15,669 nt of DNA from an uncultured Adlercreutzia sp. GTDB taxonomy: Bacteria; Actinomycetota; Coriobacteriia; Coriobacteriales; Eggerthellaceae. Both the position numbers and the translations under genes were made by a program. Position 1 is the first letter of the stretch; each line of letters opens with the position of its first letter. Shown here piece after piece: positions 1 through 6,849 of this stretch. The notes beneath the pieces were generated by a model. The model saw only the letters and a list, made by a program, of their open reading frames with translations, made no database searches and was not told the DNA's origin. Location: NCBI RefSeq assembly GCF_958431955.1, contig NZ_CAUASN010000049.1:1-15669 (forward strand), read 5' to 3'.

Positions 1-668
<668 letters not shown>

Positions 669-803
669 CGCGCGCCTGCTGTTGCGGGCTCGGCCGTCGG
701 GCTCGTCGGCGAGGGGAGCGCCTCGCGGGGCCGTGGCCGGCCGTCGGCACCCTCCGCGGCCGCCTGGCCGGCATCGCGCCCCGTCGCAGATATGGAGCCT
801 CGG

Positions 804-829
804 GCCCCGCCGCGCCGCCGCGGCGGGGC
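804..829 (+). terminator. GC-rich hairpin after uvrA, possible terminator
   Basis: A perfect 10-bp stem (804-813 with 820-829) encloses a 6-base loop. It lacks a following T-run, so it is at best a weak intrinsic terminator for uvrA. It also fills the place where the -35 element of the next promoter would lie. A second, shorter hairpin (709-714 with 721-726) follows uvrA more closely and also lacks a T-run. Confidence 0.35.
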
Positions 830-834
830 TTCGC

Positions 835-840
835 TATAAT
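835..840 (+). promoter_or_regulatory. TATAAT -10 box of a probable leaderless promoter
   Basis: A perfect TATAAT ends six bases before the ATG at 847. Transcription normally begins about 6-8 bases after the -10 box, so the mRNA would start at or within a base or so of the ATG and carry no ribosome binding site. No Shine-Dalgarno sequence precedes the ATG, which agrees. No recognisable -35 box is present; the GC hairpin at 804-829 lies there. Confidence 0.65.
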
Positions 841-846
841 TGGGGC

Positions 847-1572
847 ATGAAGAAACGCACAAGGGAAAAAGTGGCCCTCCTGGTCTTCGCGCTGCTCGTC
901 GTTCTCGGCGGCAGCGTGCTTCTGCGCTATTTCGAGACGGGCCGCCCCCTCAATATGGCCGCCACGGTGGTGGACGACGCCTTCGGGCAGATGAAGGGCT
1001 ACACCGCCATCGTCTACGACGGCACCTTCGACACCCTCGACGCCCTGCGCCCCGCCATGGACCACGAGGACATCGGCGCGGAGGAGCCCACGAGCCTCGG
1101 CGGCATGGTGCTCGCCGAGCTGTCGCGGCTGCCGCTGTCCATGCGCGAGAGGCCCGTGTACGCCTCGGACGTGCGCACGCTCTACGAGGAGAAGGGCGCC
1201 GGGGCCATCACGCTCGACGCCGCCGACCTGCGCCGCTACGAGGAGCCGACCATCCTCATGGCCGGCGACCGCAAGATCGGTGTTGTGGCCATCGACTACT
1301 ACGCGTCCAAAAAGCAGCTCGAGAAGGTGCGCCGCGAGCTGACCGAGGCCGGAGCCCAGTCGCTCGTCTGCCTGGTGCCGCGCCTGTCGTGCCTGGCCAC
1401 CATCGAGGGCTTCCAGGCGGTCATCGTGACCGACGACGACCAGGCGACGCCCGGGGCGGGGGAGGGCAGCGAGGGCGCCCATATCGTGTACGCGCCCGAG
1501 CGCGGCTCGGTGGGCGTCGTGCTGCTCACGGCCCTGAACGTGCCCTCGTCGAAGGTGTACGCCTCGCTGTAG
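847..1572 (+). CDS. membrane-anchored protein of unknown function, possibly a degenerate phosphoesterase fold
   Basis: The 241-residue protein has a basic start (MKKRTREK) and one hydrophobic segment at about residues 9-26, so it is probably anchored in the membrane with the rest outside. The segment lacks a lipobox cysteine. The order of beta-strand-like pieces (TAIVYDGTFDTLDA, then DRKIGVVAIDYY, SLVCLVP, GFQAVIV and a final GVVLLTAL) loosely recalls the metallophosphoesterase domain of CapA or 5'-nucleotidase proteins. The usual Asp/His/Asn metal ligands are not visible, so enzymatic activity is doubtful and this similarity is only an impression. The ATG is chosen because it begins the signal-anchor and lies directly behind a TATAAT; the longer open frame upstream has no signal features. 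It is a single-gene unit, with gdhA starting from its own promoter downstream. Confidence 0.8.
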   Translation: MKKRTREKVALLVFALLVVLGGSVLLRYFETGRPLNMAATVVDDAFGQMKGYTAIVYDGTFDTLDALRPAMDHEDIGAEEPTSLGGMVLAELSRLPLSMRERPVYASDVRTLYEEKGAGAITLDAADLRRYEEPTILMAGDRKIGVVAIDYYASKKQLEKVRRELTEAGAQSLVCLVPRLSCLATIEGFQAVIVTDDDQATPGAGEGSEGAHIVYAPERGSVGVVLLTALNVPSSKVYASL

Positions 1573-1672
1573 GGCCCGTTCCGCCTGGTCTGGACCCGCT
1601 TCTGCCTTCTGCCGCTGGCTGGTTCCGGCCGCCATTGGTTTCGGGCTTTGTTTCGGCTCAGTTAATAACTCA

Positions 1673-1688
1673 TCGTTTTGGAAAACGA
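1673..1688. promoter_or_regulatory. 16-bp palindrome inside the gdhA promoter, candidate operator
   Basis: TCGTTTTGGAAAACGA is a perfect 7-2-7 inverted repeat. It lies between the expected -35 position and the TATAAT at 1695, where a bound repressor would block RNA polymerase. A shorter palindrome, GTTAATAAC, lies just upstream at 1661-1669. The cognate regulator is unknown; a nitrogen- or amino-acid-responsive factor is a guess from the gene controlled. Confidence 0.45.
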
Positions 1689-1694
1689 GCGTCC

Positions 1695-1700
1695 TATAAT
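1695..1700 (+). promoter_or_regulatory. -10 box of the gdhA promoter
   Basis: A perfect TATAAT in an otherwise GC-rich region, about 60 bases before the gdhA start, giving a leader of roughly 55 bases. The -35 region is a poor match to consensus, which suggests an activator or a regulated promoter. Confidence 0.65.
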
Positions 1701-1762
1701 GCGGCCAGAAGCCAGCGGGCGTGCGCGCGCCGCGGCGCCCCGACACGTCAAGGAGGTCCGCA

Positions 1763-3094
1763 TTGAGTTACGTCGATAACGTCATCGAGCAGGTGAAGGC
1801 GAAGAACGCCGAGCAGCCCGAGTTCATCCAGGCCGTCACCGAGGTGCTCCAGTCCCTCGAGCCGGTCATCGAGGCCCACCCCGAGTACGAGGCCGCGAGC
1901 CTCCTCGAGCGCATCGTGGAGCCCGAGCGCATCGTCATGTTCCGCGTGCCGTGGGTGGACGACGCCGGCAAGGTGCAGGTGAACCGCGGCTTCCGCGTGC
2001 AGTTCAACAGCGCCATCGGCCCCTACAAAGGGGGACTCCGCCTGCATCCGTCGGTGAACCTCGGCATCATCAAGTTCCTCGGCTTCGAGCAGATCTTCAA
2101 GAACAGCCTCACCACGCTGCCCATGGGCGGCGGCAAGGGTGGCTGCGACTTCGACCCGAAGGGCAAGTCCGACATGGAGGTCATGCGCTTCTGCCAGGCC
2201 TTCATGACCGAACTGCAGCGCCACATCGGCGCCGACACCGATGTGCCCGCCGGCGACATCGGCACGGGCGCCCGCGAGATCGGCTACATGTTCGGCCAGT
2301 ACAAGAAGATCAAGAACGTCTTCGAGGGCGTGCTCACCGGCAAGGGCCTCTCCTTCGGCGGCTCGTTGGCCCGCACCGAGGCCACCGGCTACGGCCTCGT
2401 CTACATCGTGGAGGAGTACTTGCGCTGCCATGACGACTCCTTCGCGGGCAAGACCGTGTGCGTGTCCGGCTCCGGCAACGTGGCCATCTACGCCACGCAG
2501 AAGGCCCAGCAGCTCGGTGCCAAGGTGGTCACCGTGTCCGACTCCACCGGTTGGGTGCACGATCCGGCTGGCATCGACGTGGAGCTGCTCAAGCAGGTGA
2601 AGGAAGTGGAGCGTGCCCGCCTCACCGAGTACGCCGCCCGCCGCGAGGGCGTGGAGTACCACGAGGGCCGCGGCGTGTGGGTCGTCCCCTGCGACATCGC
2701 GCTGCCCTGCGCCACCCAGAACGAGGTGCTCATCGACGACGTGAAGACGCTCGTGGCCAACGGCTGCAAGATCCTCGCCGAGGGCGCGAACATGCCCACC
2801 ACGCTGGATGCCACCGAGTACCTGCAGGAGCAGGGCGTCGTGTTCATCCCCGGCAAGGCCGCCAACGCCGGCGGCGTGGCCACCTCGGGCCTCGAGATGT
2901 CCCAGAACTCCGAGCGCCTCTCCTGGACCTTCGAGGAAGTGGACGCGAAGCTCAAGGGCATCATGGTGAGCATCTACCACGCCATCGACGACGCCGCCCG
3001 CCGCTACGGCCACGAGGGCAACTACGTCATGGGCGCCAACATCGCCGGCTTCGAGAAGGTCGCCGATGCCATGATGGCCCAGGGCATCGTGTAG
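1763..3094 (+). CDS. gdhA: glutamate dehydrogenase, probably NADP-dependent
   Basis: This 443-residue cytoplasmic enzyme interconverts 2-oxoglutarate plus ammonium and glutamate; the length is that of the hexameric GdhA family. Residues K89, K113, K125 (in PMGGGKGG) and D165 (in VPAGDIGTG) fall at the same numbers as the substrate-binding and catalytic residues I recall for the Clostridium symbiosum enzyme. The Rossmann motif is SGSGNVA, and the following SDSTG resembles NADP-type enzymes rather than NAD-type ones; this is an inference. The start is TTG at 1763: AGGAGG lies at 1751-1756, six bases before, and the protein then begins MSYVDNVIEQ as the family does. The GTG at 1721 would add residues without a ribosome binding site. 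The gene is monocistronic, with its own promoter and a strong terminator. Confidence 0.96.
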   Translation: MSYVDNVIEQVKAKNAEQPEFIQAVTEVLQSLEPVIEAHPEYEAASLLERIVEPERIVMFRVPWVDDAGKVQVNRGFRVQFNSAIGPYKGGLRLHPSVNLGIIKFLGFEQIFKNSLTTLPMGGGKGGCDFDPKGKSDMEVMRFCQAFMTELQRHIGADTDVPAGDIGTGAREIGYMFGQYKKIKNVFEGVLTGKGLSFGGSLARTEATGYGLVYIVEEYLRCHDDSFAGKTVCVSGSGNVAIYATQKAQQLGAKVVTVSDSTGWVHDPAGIDVELLKQVKEVERARLTEYAARREGVEYHEGRGVWVVPCDIALPCATQNEVLIDDVKTLVANGCKILAEGANMPTTLDATEYLQEQGVVFIPGKAANAGGVATSGLEMSQNSERLSWTFEEVDAKLKGIMVSIYHAIDDAARRYGHEGNYVMGANIAGFEKVADAMMAQGIV

Positions 3095-3187
3095 GGACGC
3101 CCGCTTACGCCGACCTACCGCTCGCGGGTGCGAGAAGAGCCCCGAAGACCGGGCTCGATCCAGACCCGCCGGTTCTCCGCCCCGTTA

Positions 3188-3222
3188 CCGCCGCTCGCAT
3201 CTTGCGGGCGGCGGTTTTTTTT
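3188..3222 (+). terminator. intrinsic terminator of gdhA
   Basis: An 11-bp stem (3188-3198 with 3204-3214, one G-U pair) with a 5-base loop is followed directly by eight T residues (3215-3222). This is the clearest rho-independent terminator in the window. Bases 3095-3187 before it hold no gene that I can support. Confidence 0.93.
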
Positions 3223-3352
3223 GCGGCTCGTTCGCTTGTCGAGGGGCGTTCGGGTTCTGTCTTTGGGACGGTATGCGAGACGCGCGGCTTTAGTGCCGTT
3301 CTGCCCTCCACTGGGCGCGCTGGGGGGGGGCACCTGCTGCGTGCCGCAGGAT
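3223..3352. other. non-coding stretch between the gdhA terminator and the repeat element
   Basis: I see no supported gene or RNA here. It contains a run of nine G residues at 3322-3330 and is otherwise featureless; the reading frames through it are shadows without ribosome binding sites. Confidence 0.5.
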
Positions 3353-3563
3353 GTCGAAAAGTCGCCCTTTTCATCCGCTGGTGCGAAAAAGCGCCGCTTA
3401 ACGACGGAAAGTCGCCCTGCTGCGAGGCGACTTTCCGCACAATTCGTCTATGGGAGCAAAGCGACCTGGGGAAACGCGATCAGAGTGAGCCGCTTTGCCA
3501 CACCAGGTGTGCCGTGAGCGCCCCAACGGGCGACTTTCCGTGCATCGGCGGCGCTTTTTCGAC
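3353..3563. repeat. 211-bp element of nested inverted repeats, possibly MITE-like
   Basis: The element starts with GTCGAAAA (3353-3360) and ends with its reverse complement (3556-3563). Inside, 3384-3397 pairs perfectly with 3548-3561 (14 bp), and 3405-3417 pairs perfectly with 3528-3540 (13 bp); the 7-base stretches between them do not match. The motif GGCGACTTTCCG occurs at 3426 and 3529 and inverted at 3405-3416, and a variant is inverted near 3355-3366. Consequently 3405-3416 can alternatively pair with 3426-3437 in a local 12-bp hairpin. Further palindromes are CACACCAGGTGTG (3499-3511) and an 8-bp repeat pair (3456-3463 with 3491-3498). No open frame with a ribosome binding site is present and no target-site duplication is clear. 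It lies between two gene 3' ends, so it is unlikely to be a 5' regulatory leader. Confidence 0.6.
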
Positions 3564-3601
3564 GCGGGACGGGAGGATCGCGGCGGTTTCGGCTGCGCGC
3601 C

Positions 3602-3973
3602 TCAAGCGGCGGCCTCGTCGCGGGTGGTGATATCGATGGACTCGATGAGGAACTCGTTGCCGGAGGCGAACTGGTACTCGCGGGAACCGCACTGGGGGCA
3701 GGAGAGGGGCTCGCCGCTGTGAAGGTCGACGCGGTAGCCCGCGTCGCAGTCCTTGCAGGTAACCATCACGGGAACCGTGAGGAAGGAGACCGTGCAGTTT
3801 TCGGCTATGGTCCCGCGGGTCAGGTAATGGAAGAAGCTGTCGAACATATCCTCGATGATGTCGCGCATCTCCCCGATGACCATGGTGACTCCGTCGACGG
3901 ATACGGCGTCGGCGTCGCGGGCCACGTCGAGGACGGTGTCCACGACCTCGGTGCACAGTGCCATCTCGTGAAT
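3602..3973 (-). CDS. hypA: HypA, hydrogenase nickel-incorporation protein, with an ATT start
   Basis: HypA is a small cytoplasmic zinc protein that hands nickel to [NiFe]-hydrogenase precursors with HypB. The family begins Met-His-Glu, and His2 is a nickel ligand. The first ATG (3964) would lose His2, but three codons upstream in frame lies ATT-CAC-GAG, giving MHEMALCTE. AAAGGAG (3979-3985) sits five bases before the ATT, and no ATG, GTG or TTG fits that site. With the ATT start the zinc cysteines are C73, C76, C92 and C95; the first pair matches the numbering I recall for Escherichia coli HypA (C73, C76). The protein is 123 residues, normal for the family, and has the GEM...GT.AE pattern. 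It follows the ferredoxin-like gene by 67 bases and is probably cotranscribed with it. No hydrogenase subunit or other hyp gene is in the window. Confidence 0.9.
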   Translation of the reverse strand: MHEMALCTEVVDTVLDVARDADAVSVDGVTMVIGEMRDIIEDMFDSFFHYLTRGTIAENCTVSFLTVPVMVTCKDCDAGYRVDLHSGEPLSCPQCGSREYQFASGNEFLIESIDITTRDEAAA

Positions 3974-3998
3974 GGCGGCTCCTTTCCGTAAAGGGGGG

Positions 3999-4023
3999 GC
4001 GCCCCCGCCTGGGACAGGGGCGC
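3999..4023 (-). promoter_or_regulatory. GC hairpin just upstream of the hypA ribosome binding site
   Basis: A 7-bp stem (3999-4005 with 4017-4023), with an alternative 12-bp self-palindrome at 3995-4006, lies in the 67-base gap between the ferredoxin-like gene and hypA. It ends about 13 bases before the Shine-Dalgarno sequence. There is no T-run, so it is not a terminator. It could stabilise the message or influence translation from the ATT codon; this is inference. Confidence 0.35.
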
Positions 4024-4040
4024 TAAGGGAGGGCTGAATA

Positions 4041-5150
4041 TTAGCTGAACTGTAGGCCGGCGGCCTCGCCCTCGGCGACGCGGGCGGCCATGGCTTCCTG
4101 GCTCTCGATATCGAACAGGTAGCCCTTGCTGGCGCGGACGCGGGCCTTCTTCTCGTAGTAGTCGGCGAGATCCTCGGGGATCTCGAGGTGCTCGGATACC
4201 GGCTTCATCTTGAGGCCGCGCACGCCCTGGGGGCACACGGTGGCGCACTGCCCGCAGCGCACGCAGGCGCTGTCGACGATGGGGTAGCCCTCGTCGTCCA
4301 TGGTGATGGCGAGCATGGGGCACTGCTTCTCGCACATGCCGCACTTGATGCAGTCGTCCTTCTTGTGGACGAGCTCGAAGTGGCTGCAGTCGGCAAGGGC
4401 CGGGCCGCCGTTGAGCTTGCGGACGGCACCCACGTAGAGGCAGCAGTCGGCATGGCAGCTGCAGATGTTCTCGGCCTCCTTGGTGTAGAGGCAGTCGAGG
4501 ACCATGCCCTCATCGACGGAGCGCTGCAGAAGGGCCTCGGCCTCGTCGCGCGTCAGCTCGCGGCCGGCACCGATCTCGATGAACCACTCGGCCTGCTTGC
4601 CGGTGACCAGGCAGGTCTCCATGGGGTGGTTGCAGTCGCGCATGCCGTCGCCGAACAGCTCCATGGCCTCCTGGGTGTTGGTGGCCTCGCCCTCGCGGAT
4701 GAGGGTGCTCACGCGGCACATGCAGGGCGAGACGGCGAAGGTGTCGTGGCGGTCGAGGATGGCGTGCCAGTCGTCGTCCTCGGTGTAGTCGCCGTCGACG
4801 ACGATGCTCAGGTCGACCGGCACGGTGCGGTACATGGTGTACTTCGCATCGAGGAAGGTGAAGGGCGTTCCAGCGCCGGCGTTGAGGTCCTTCAGGCCGA
4901 TGTGCTCGGTGTCGAAGTTCTGGACGTAGGCCTCGTAGTAGCCGTACTCGCTGTCGAGGGTGAGGAACTTGGGCGTGCCGTTGTCGTAGATGCGGCGCAA
5001 AAGCGCGCGGTCGTCGAGCGCGTTGCAGATGGCGAGGCACTCGTCCTCGGCGCGCCCCGACGCCTCGGCGAACTCGGCGGCAGGGAAGTTGCGGTAGTGG
5101 GGCATCTGACTGTAGGCGAGGGCCTCGTCCTCGCTGAACAAGTAGGGCAT
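4041..5150 (-). CDS. winged-helix/4Fe-4S ferredoxin-type protein, 5' end apparently truncated
   Basis: The 369-residue product from the first ATG has an N-terminal helical region like the winged-helix part of anaerobe 4Fe-4S proteins. A cysteine-rich middle follows (SPCMCR, then HPMETC, then ICSCHADCC), and two bacterial ferredoxin motifs end it: C267, C270, C273, C277 and C296, C299, C302, C306. Such proteins carry electrons or act as redox partners or sensors; the exact role is unknown. The ATG at 5150 has no usable ribosome binding site (the nearest AAGGA is about 15 bases away). The frame stays open upstream to 5225 and looks coding down from about 5195 (SYITKDHQLDL precedes the ATG), but contains no start codon. 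The true N-terminus seems to have been lost at a junction near 5195. The gene probably formed an operon with hypA, suggesting a link to hydrogenase or nickel-enzyme metabolism. Confidence 0.85.
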   Translation of the reverse strand: MPYLFSEDEALAYSQMPHYRNFPAAEFAEASGRAEDECLAICNALDDRALLRRIYDNGTPKFLTLDSEYGYYEAYVQNFDTEHIGLKDLNAGAGTPFTFLDAKYTMYRTVPVDLSIVVDGDYTEDDDWHAILDRHDTFAVSPCMCRVSTLIREGEATNTQEAMELFGDGMRDCNHPMETCLVTGKQAEWFIEIGAGRELTRDEAEALLQRSVDEGMVLDCLYTKEAENICSCHADCCLYVGAVRKLNGGPALADCSHFELVHKKDDCIKCGMCEKQCPMLAITMDDEGYPIVDSACVRCGQCATVCPQGVRGLKMKPVSEHLEIPEDLADYYEKKARVRASKGYLFDIESQEAMAARVAEGEAAGLQFS

Positions 5151-5194
5151 GAGATCGAGCTGGTGATCCTTGGTGATGTAGGAGCCGAATCCGG

Positions 5195-5284
5195 CGACTT
5201 CTGGTGAAGGCGGCGGCGCTGGCCATCAAGAAGCAGGCGGAGGTTCGCAAGGGGGCCGAGCTGTTCTCGGTTGTGGGCGCCTAG
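5195..5284 (+). pseudogene. possible 3' remnant of an unidentified gene
   Basis: On the plus strand an open frame ends at the TAG 5282-5284 and reads as a plausible protein tail, with LAIKKQAEVRKG then AELFSVVGA. It is closed by a stop at 5174-5176 upstream and has no ribosome binding site, so it cannot be a complete gene of normal size. It meets the truncated ferredoxin-like gene head-on near 5195. I cannot name the parent gene. It could also be a chance open frame. Confidence 0.3.
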
Positions 5285-5344
5285 CTCTCTGCGCACCCGT
5301 GATGCAGCGATGCGCCCAATGGGGGTCGCCGGAGAAAGAGATCG

Positions 5345-5395
5345 ATGGCGATTCAGGAGGATATCGAGGCGCTTCTCGTTTCCCCATGCCGATAA
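5345..5395 (+). pseudogene. possible 5' remnant, start resembles hypoxanthine phosphoribosyltransferase
   Basis: An ATG opens a 16-codon frame beginning MAIQEDIEALLVS and stops at 5393-5395. The first 13 residues resemble the start of Hpt-type phosphoribosyltransferases, but nothing after them does. Such a short match may be chance. The rest of the 5285-5487 stretch holds no other gene that I can support. Confidence 0.18.
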
Positions 5396-5487
5396 GGGCT
5401 ACTGCGCGTCCTGAGGGGGCGCCCCTCGCAGCGGACGAGCTTCCGCTTGCACTCGCACTGCCGCGGAATGCCCGAGAATATAAGAGG

Positions 5488-5501
5488 CGAACCGATGTTC
5501 C
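5488..5501. promoter_or_regulatory. LexA (SOS) box of the polymerase operon
   Basis: CGAACCGATGTTCC matches the Gram-positive LexA consensus CGAACRNRYGTTYC at every specified position except one R. It lies immediately upstream of the -10 box, so bound LexA would block RNA polymerase until DNA damage triggers its cleavage. The genes it controls are a translesion polymerase and its usual neighbour, which is the expected context. Confidence 0.85.
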
Positions 5502-5505
5502 ATGA

Positions 5506-5511
5506 TATACT
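5506..5511 (+). promoter_or_regulatory. TATACT -10 box, probable leaderless start of the polymerase gene
   Basis: TATACT ends six bases before the ATG at 5518, the same spacing as TATAAT and the ATG at 847. No Shine-Dalgarno sequence precedes the ATG, so the transcript probably starts at or next to the ATG. A weaker alternative -10 (TATAAG, 5479-5484) would give a short leader. Confidence 0.65.
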
Positions 5512-5517
5512 GCGGGC

Positions 5518-6849
5518 ATGGAACAAGAGCGCACATACGTTTGCATTGATCTGAAGAGCTTCTACGCCTCGGTGGAGTGCGTCGCGCGCGGGTTTGATCC
5601 CATGGAGACCAAGCTCGTGGTGGCCGACCCCACGCGCTCGGAGATGACCATCTGTTTGGCGGTGAGCCCCGCCATGAAGGCGGCCGGCGTGCGGAACCGC
5701 TGCCGGCTCCACGAGATTCCGAAGGGGATGGAGTTCATCACTGCACGCCCGCGCATGAAAACGTACATGCAGGTGTCGGCAGATATTTACGCTACCTACC
5801 TGCGCTACGTGAGTCCTGACGACATCCACCCGTACTCCATCGACGAGTGCTTCATCGATGCGACGCCCTACCTGGAGCTCTACGGCATGGACGCGCGCGG
5901 ATTCGCCGACACCCTGCGGGCCGCCGTGAAGGCCGAGACGGGCATCCCCGCCACGGCGGGCATCGGGCCGAACCTGTTCCTCGCGAAGGTGGCGCTCGAT
6001 ATTTCCGCCAAGCATGCCGCCGACGGCATCGGCGAGCTCACCGAGCGAACCTTCCGCGAGCAGATCTGGCCGCACCGGCCCATCACCGACATCTGGAACA
6101 TCGGCCCGGGCATTGCGCGGCGGCTGGCGAAGTACCGCGTGTTCGATTTACGCGGCGTGACCGAGATGGACCCCGATGTGCTCTACGGGGAGTTCGGGGT
6201 GAACGCCGAGTACCTCATCGATCACGCCTGGGGCCTGGAGCCCTGCACCATCGCCGAGATAAAGGCCTACGAGCCGGAGACGACCTCGCTCATGAACGGG
6301 CAGATTCTGCCCTGCGGCTACAGCTTCGACGACACCCTCATGGTCCTGCGCGAGATGGTGGACGACACGGTGCTCGATTTGGTGGACAAGCACCTGGTGA
6401 CCGACCATATCTCGCTGCACGTGAGCTATGTGCGCGACGCGCGGATCGACGGCGCGGCCGCAGGCGGGCTCTTCGAGGGCGGCCATGGCCTGCGCCGGGC
6501 AGACGGCCGCAGCGGCCCGCACGGGGGAGGATCGCGCAAGATTCCCGAGCGCACGAACTCCTTCGCGAAGCTGCTCGGGTATGTGGAGGCGCTCTTCCGC
6601 GAGACGGTGGATCCGGCGCGCACCATGCGCAAGATCAGCGTCGGCTTCGGGAACTTGGTGGACGAGGATCTGGCCACAGCGGACCTGTTCACCGACGTGG
6701 AAGCGGCCGCCCGCGAGCGGCGGCGCCAGGAGGCGGTGCTCGCGGTGAAGGGGAAGTTCGGGAAGAACGCGCTCATCAAGGGCGTGAGCCTGAGGGAGCA
6801 CGCCCTCGGCCGCGAGCGCAACGAGATGGTGGGAGGCCACCATGGCTAG
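5518..6849 (+). CDS. Y-family translesion DNA polymerase of the UvrX/YqjW (UmuC-like) group
   Basis: This 443-residue low-fidelity polymerase copies past damaged bases. It begins YVCIDLKSFYASVE, with catalytic D11 and the aromatic residues F15-Y16 at the nucleotide-sugar (steric gate) region. The second catalytic pair is D109-E110 in YSIDECF. Helix-hairpin-helix-like IGPGIARRLAKY and a C-terminal little-finger domain follow, ending EMVGGHHG as in Bacillus UvrX/YqjW-type proteins. The order of motifs and the YolD partner next door place it in that group rather than with classical DinB. A Gly/His/Arg-rich stretch at about residues 318-342 sits in the little-finger domain and looks like an insertion. 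Expression is probably SOS-controlled by the LexA box. Its last eight bases overlap the next gene, implying translational coupling. Confidence 0.94.
   Translation: MEQERTYVCIDLKSFYASVECVARGFDPMETKLVVADPTRSEMTICLAVSPAMKAAGVRNRCRLHEIPKGMEFITARPRMKTYMQVSADIYATYLRYVSPDDIHPYSIDECFIDATPYLELYGMDARGFADTLRAAVKAETGIPATAGIGPNLFLAKVALDISAKHAADGIGELTERTFREQIWPHRPITDIWNIGPGIARRLAKYRVFDLRGVTEMDPDVLYGEFGVNAEYLIDHAWGLEPCTIAEIKAYEPETTSLMNGQILPCGYSFDDTLMVLREMVDDTVLDLVDKHLVTDHISLHVSYVRDARIDGAAAGGLFEGGHGLRRADGRSGPHGGGSRKIPERTNSFAKLLGYVEALFRETVDPARTMRKISVGFGNLVDEDLATADLFTDVEAAARERRRQEAVLAVKGKFGKNALIKGVSLREHALGRERNEMVGGHHG

Noticed and set aside
3116..3184. tRNA-like look around GGCTCGATCC
   Set aside because: A T-arm-like string without the rest of a cloverleaf or matching acceptor ends.
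3322..3330. Run of nine G residues as a phase-variation tract
   Set aside because: It is not inside a gene or a recognisable promoter, so slippage would have no visible effect.
5413..5427. GAGGGGGCGCCCCTC as a terminator
   Set aside because: A short near-palindrome with a 3-base loop, no T-run and no gene ending nearby.
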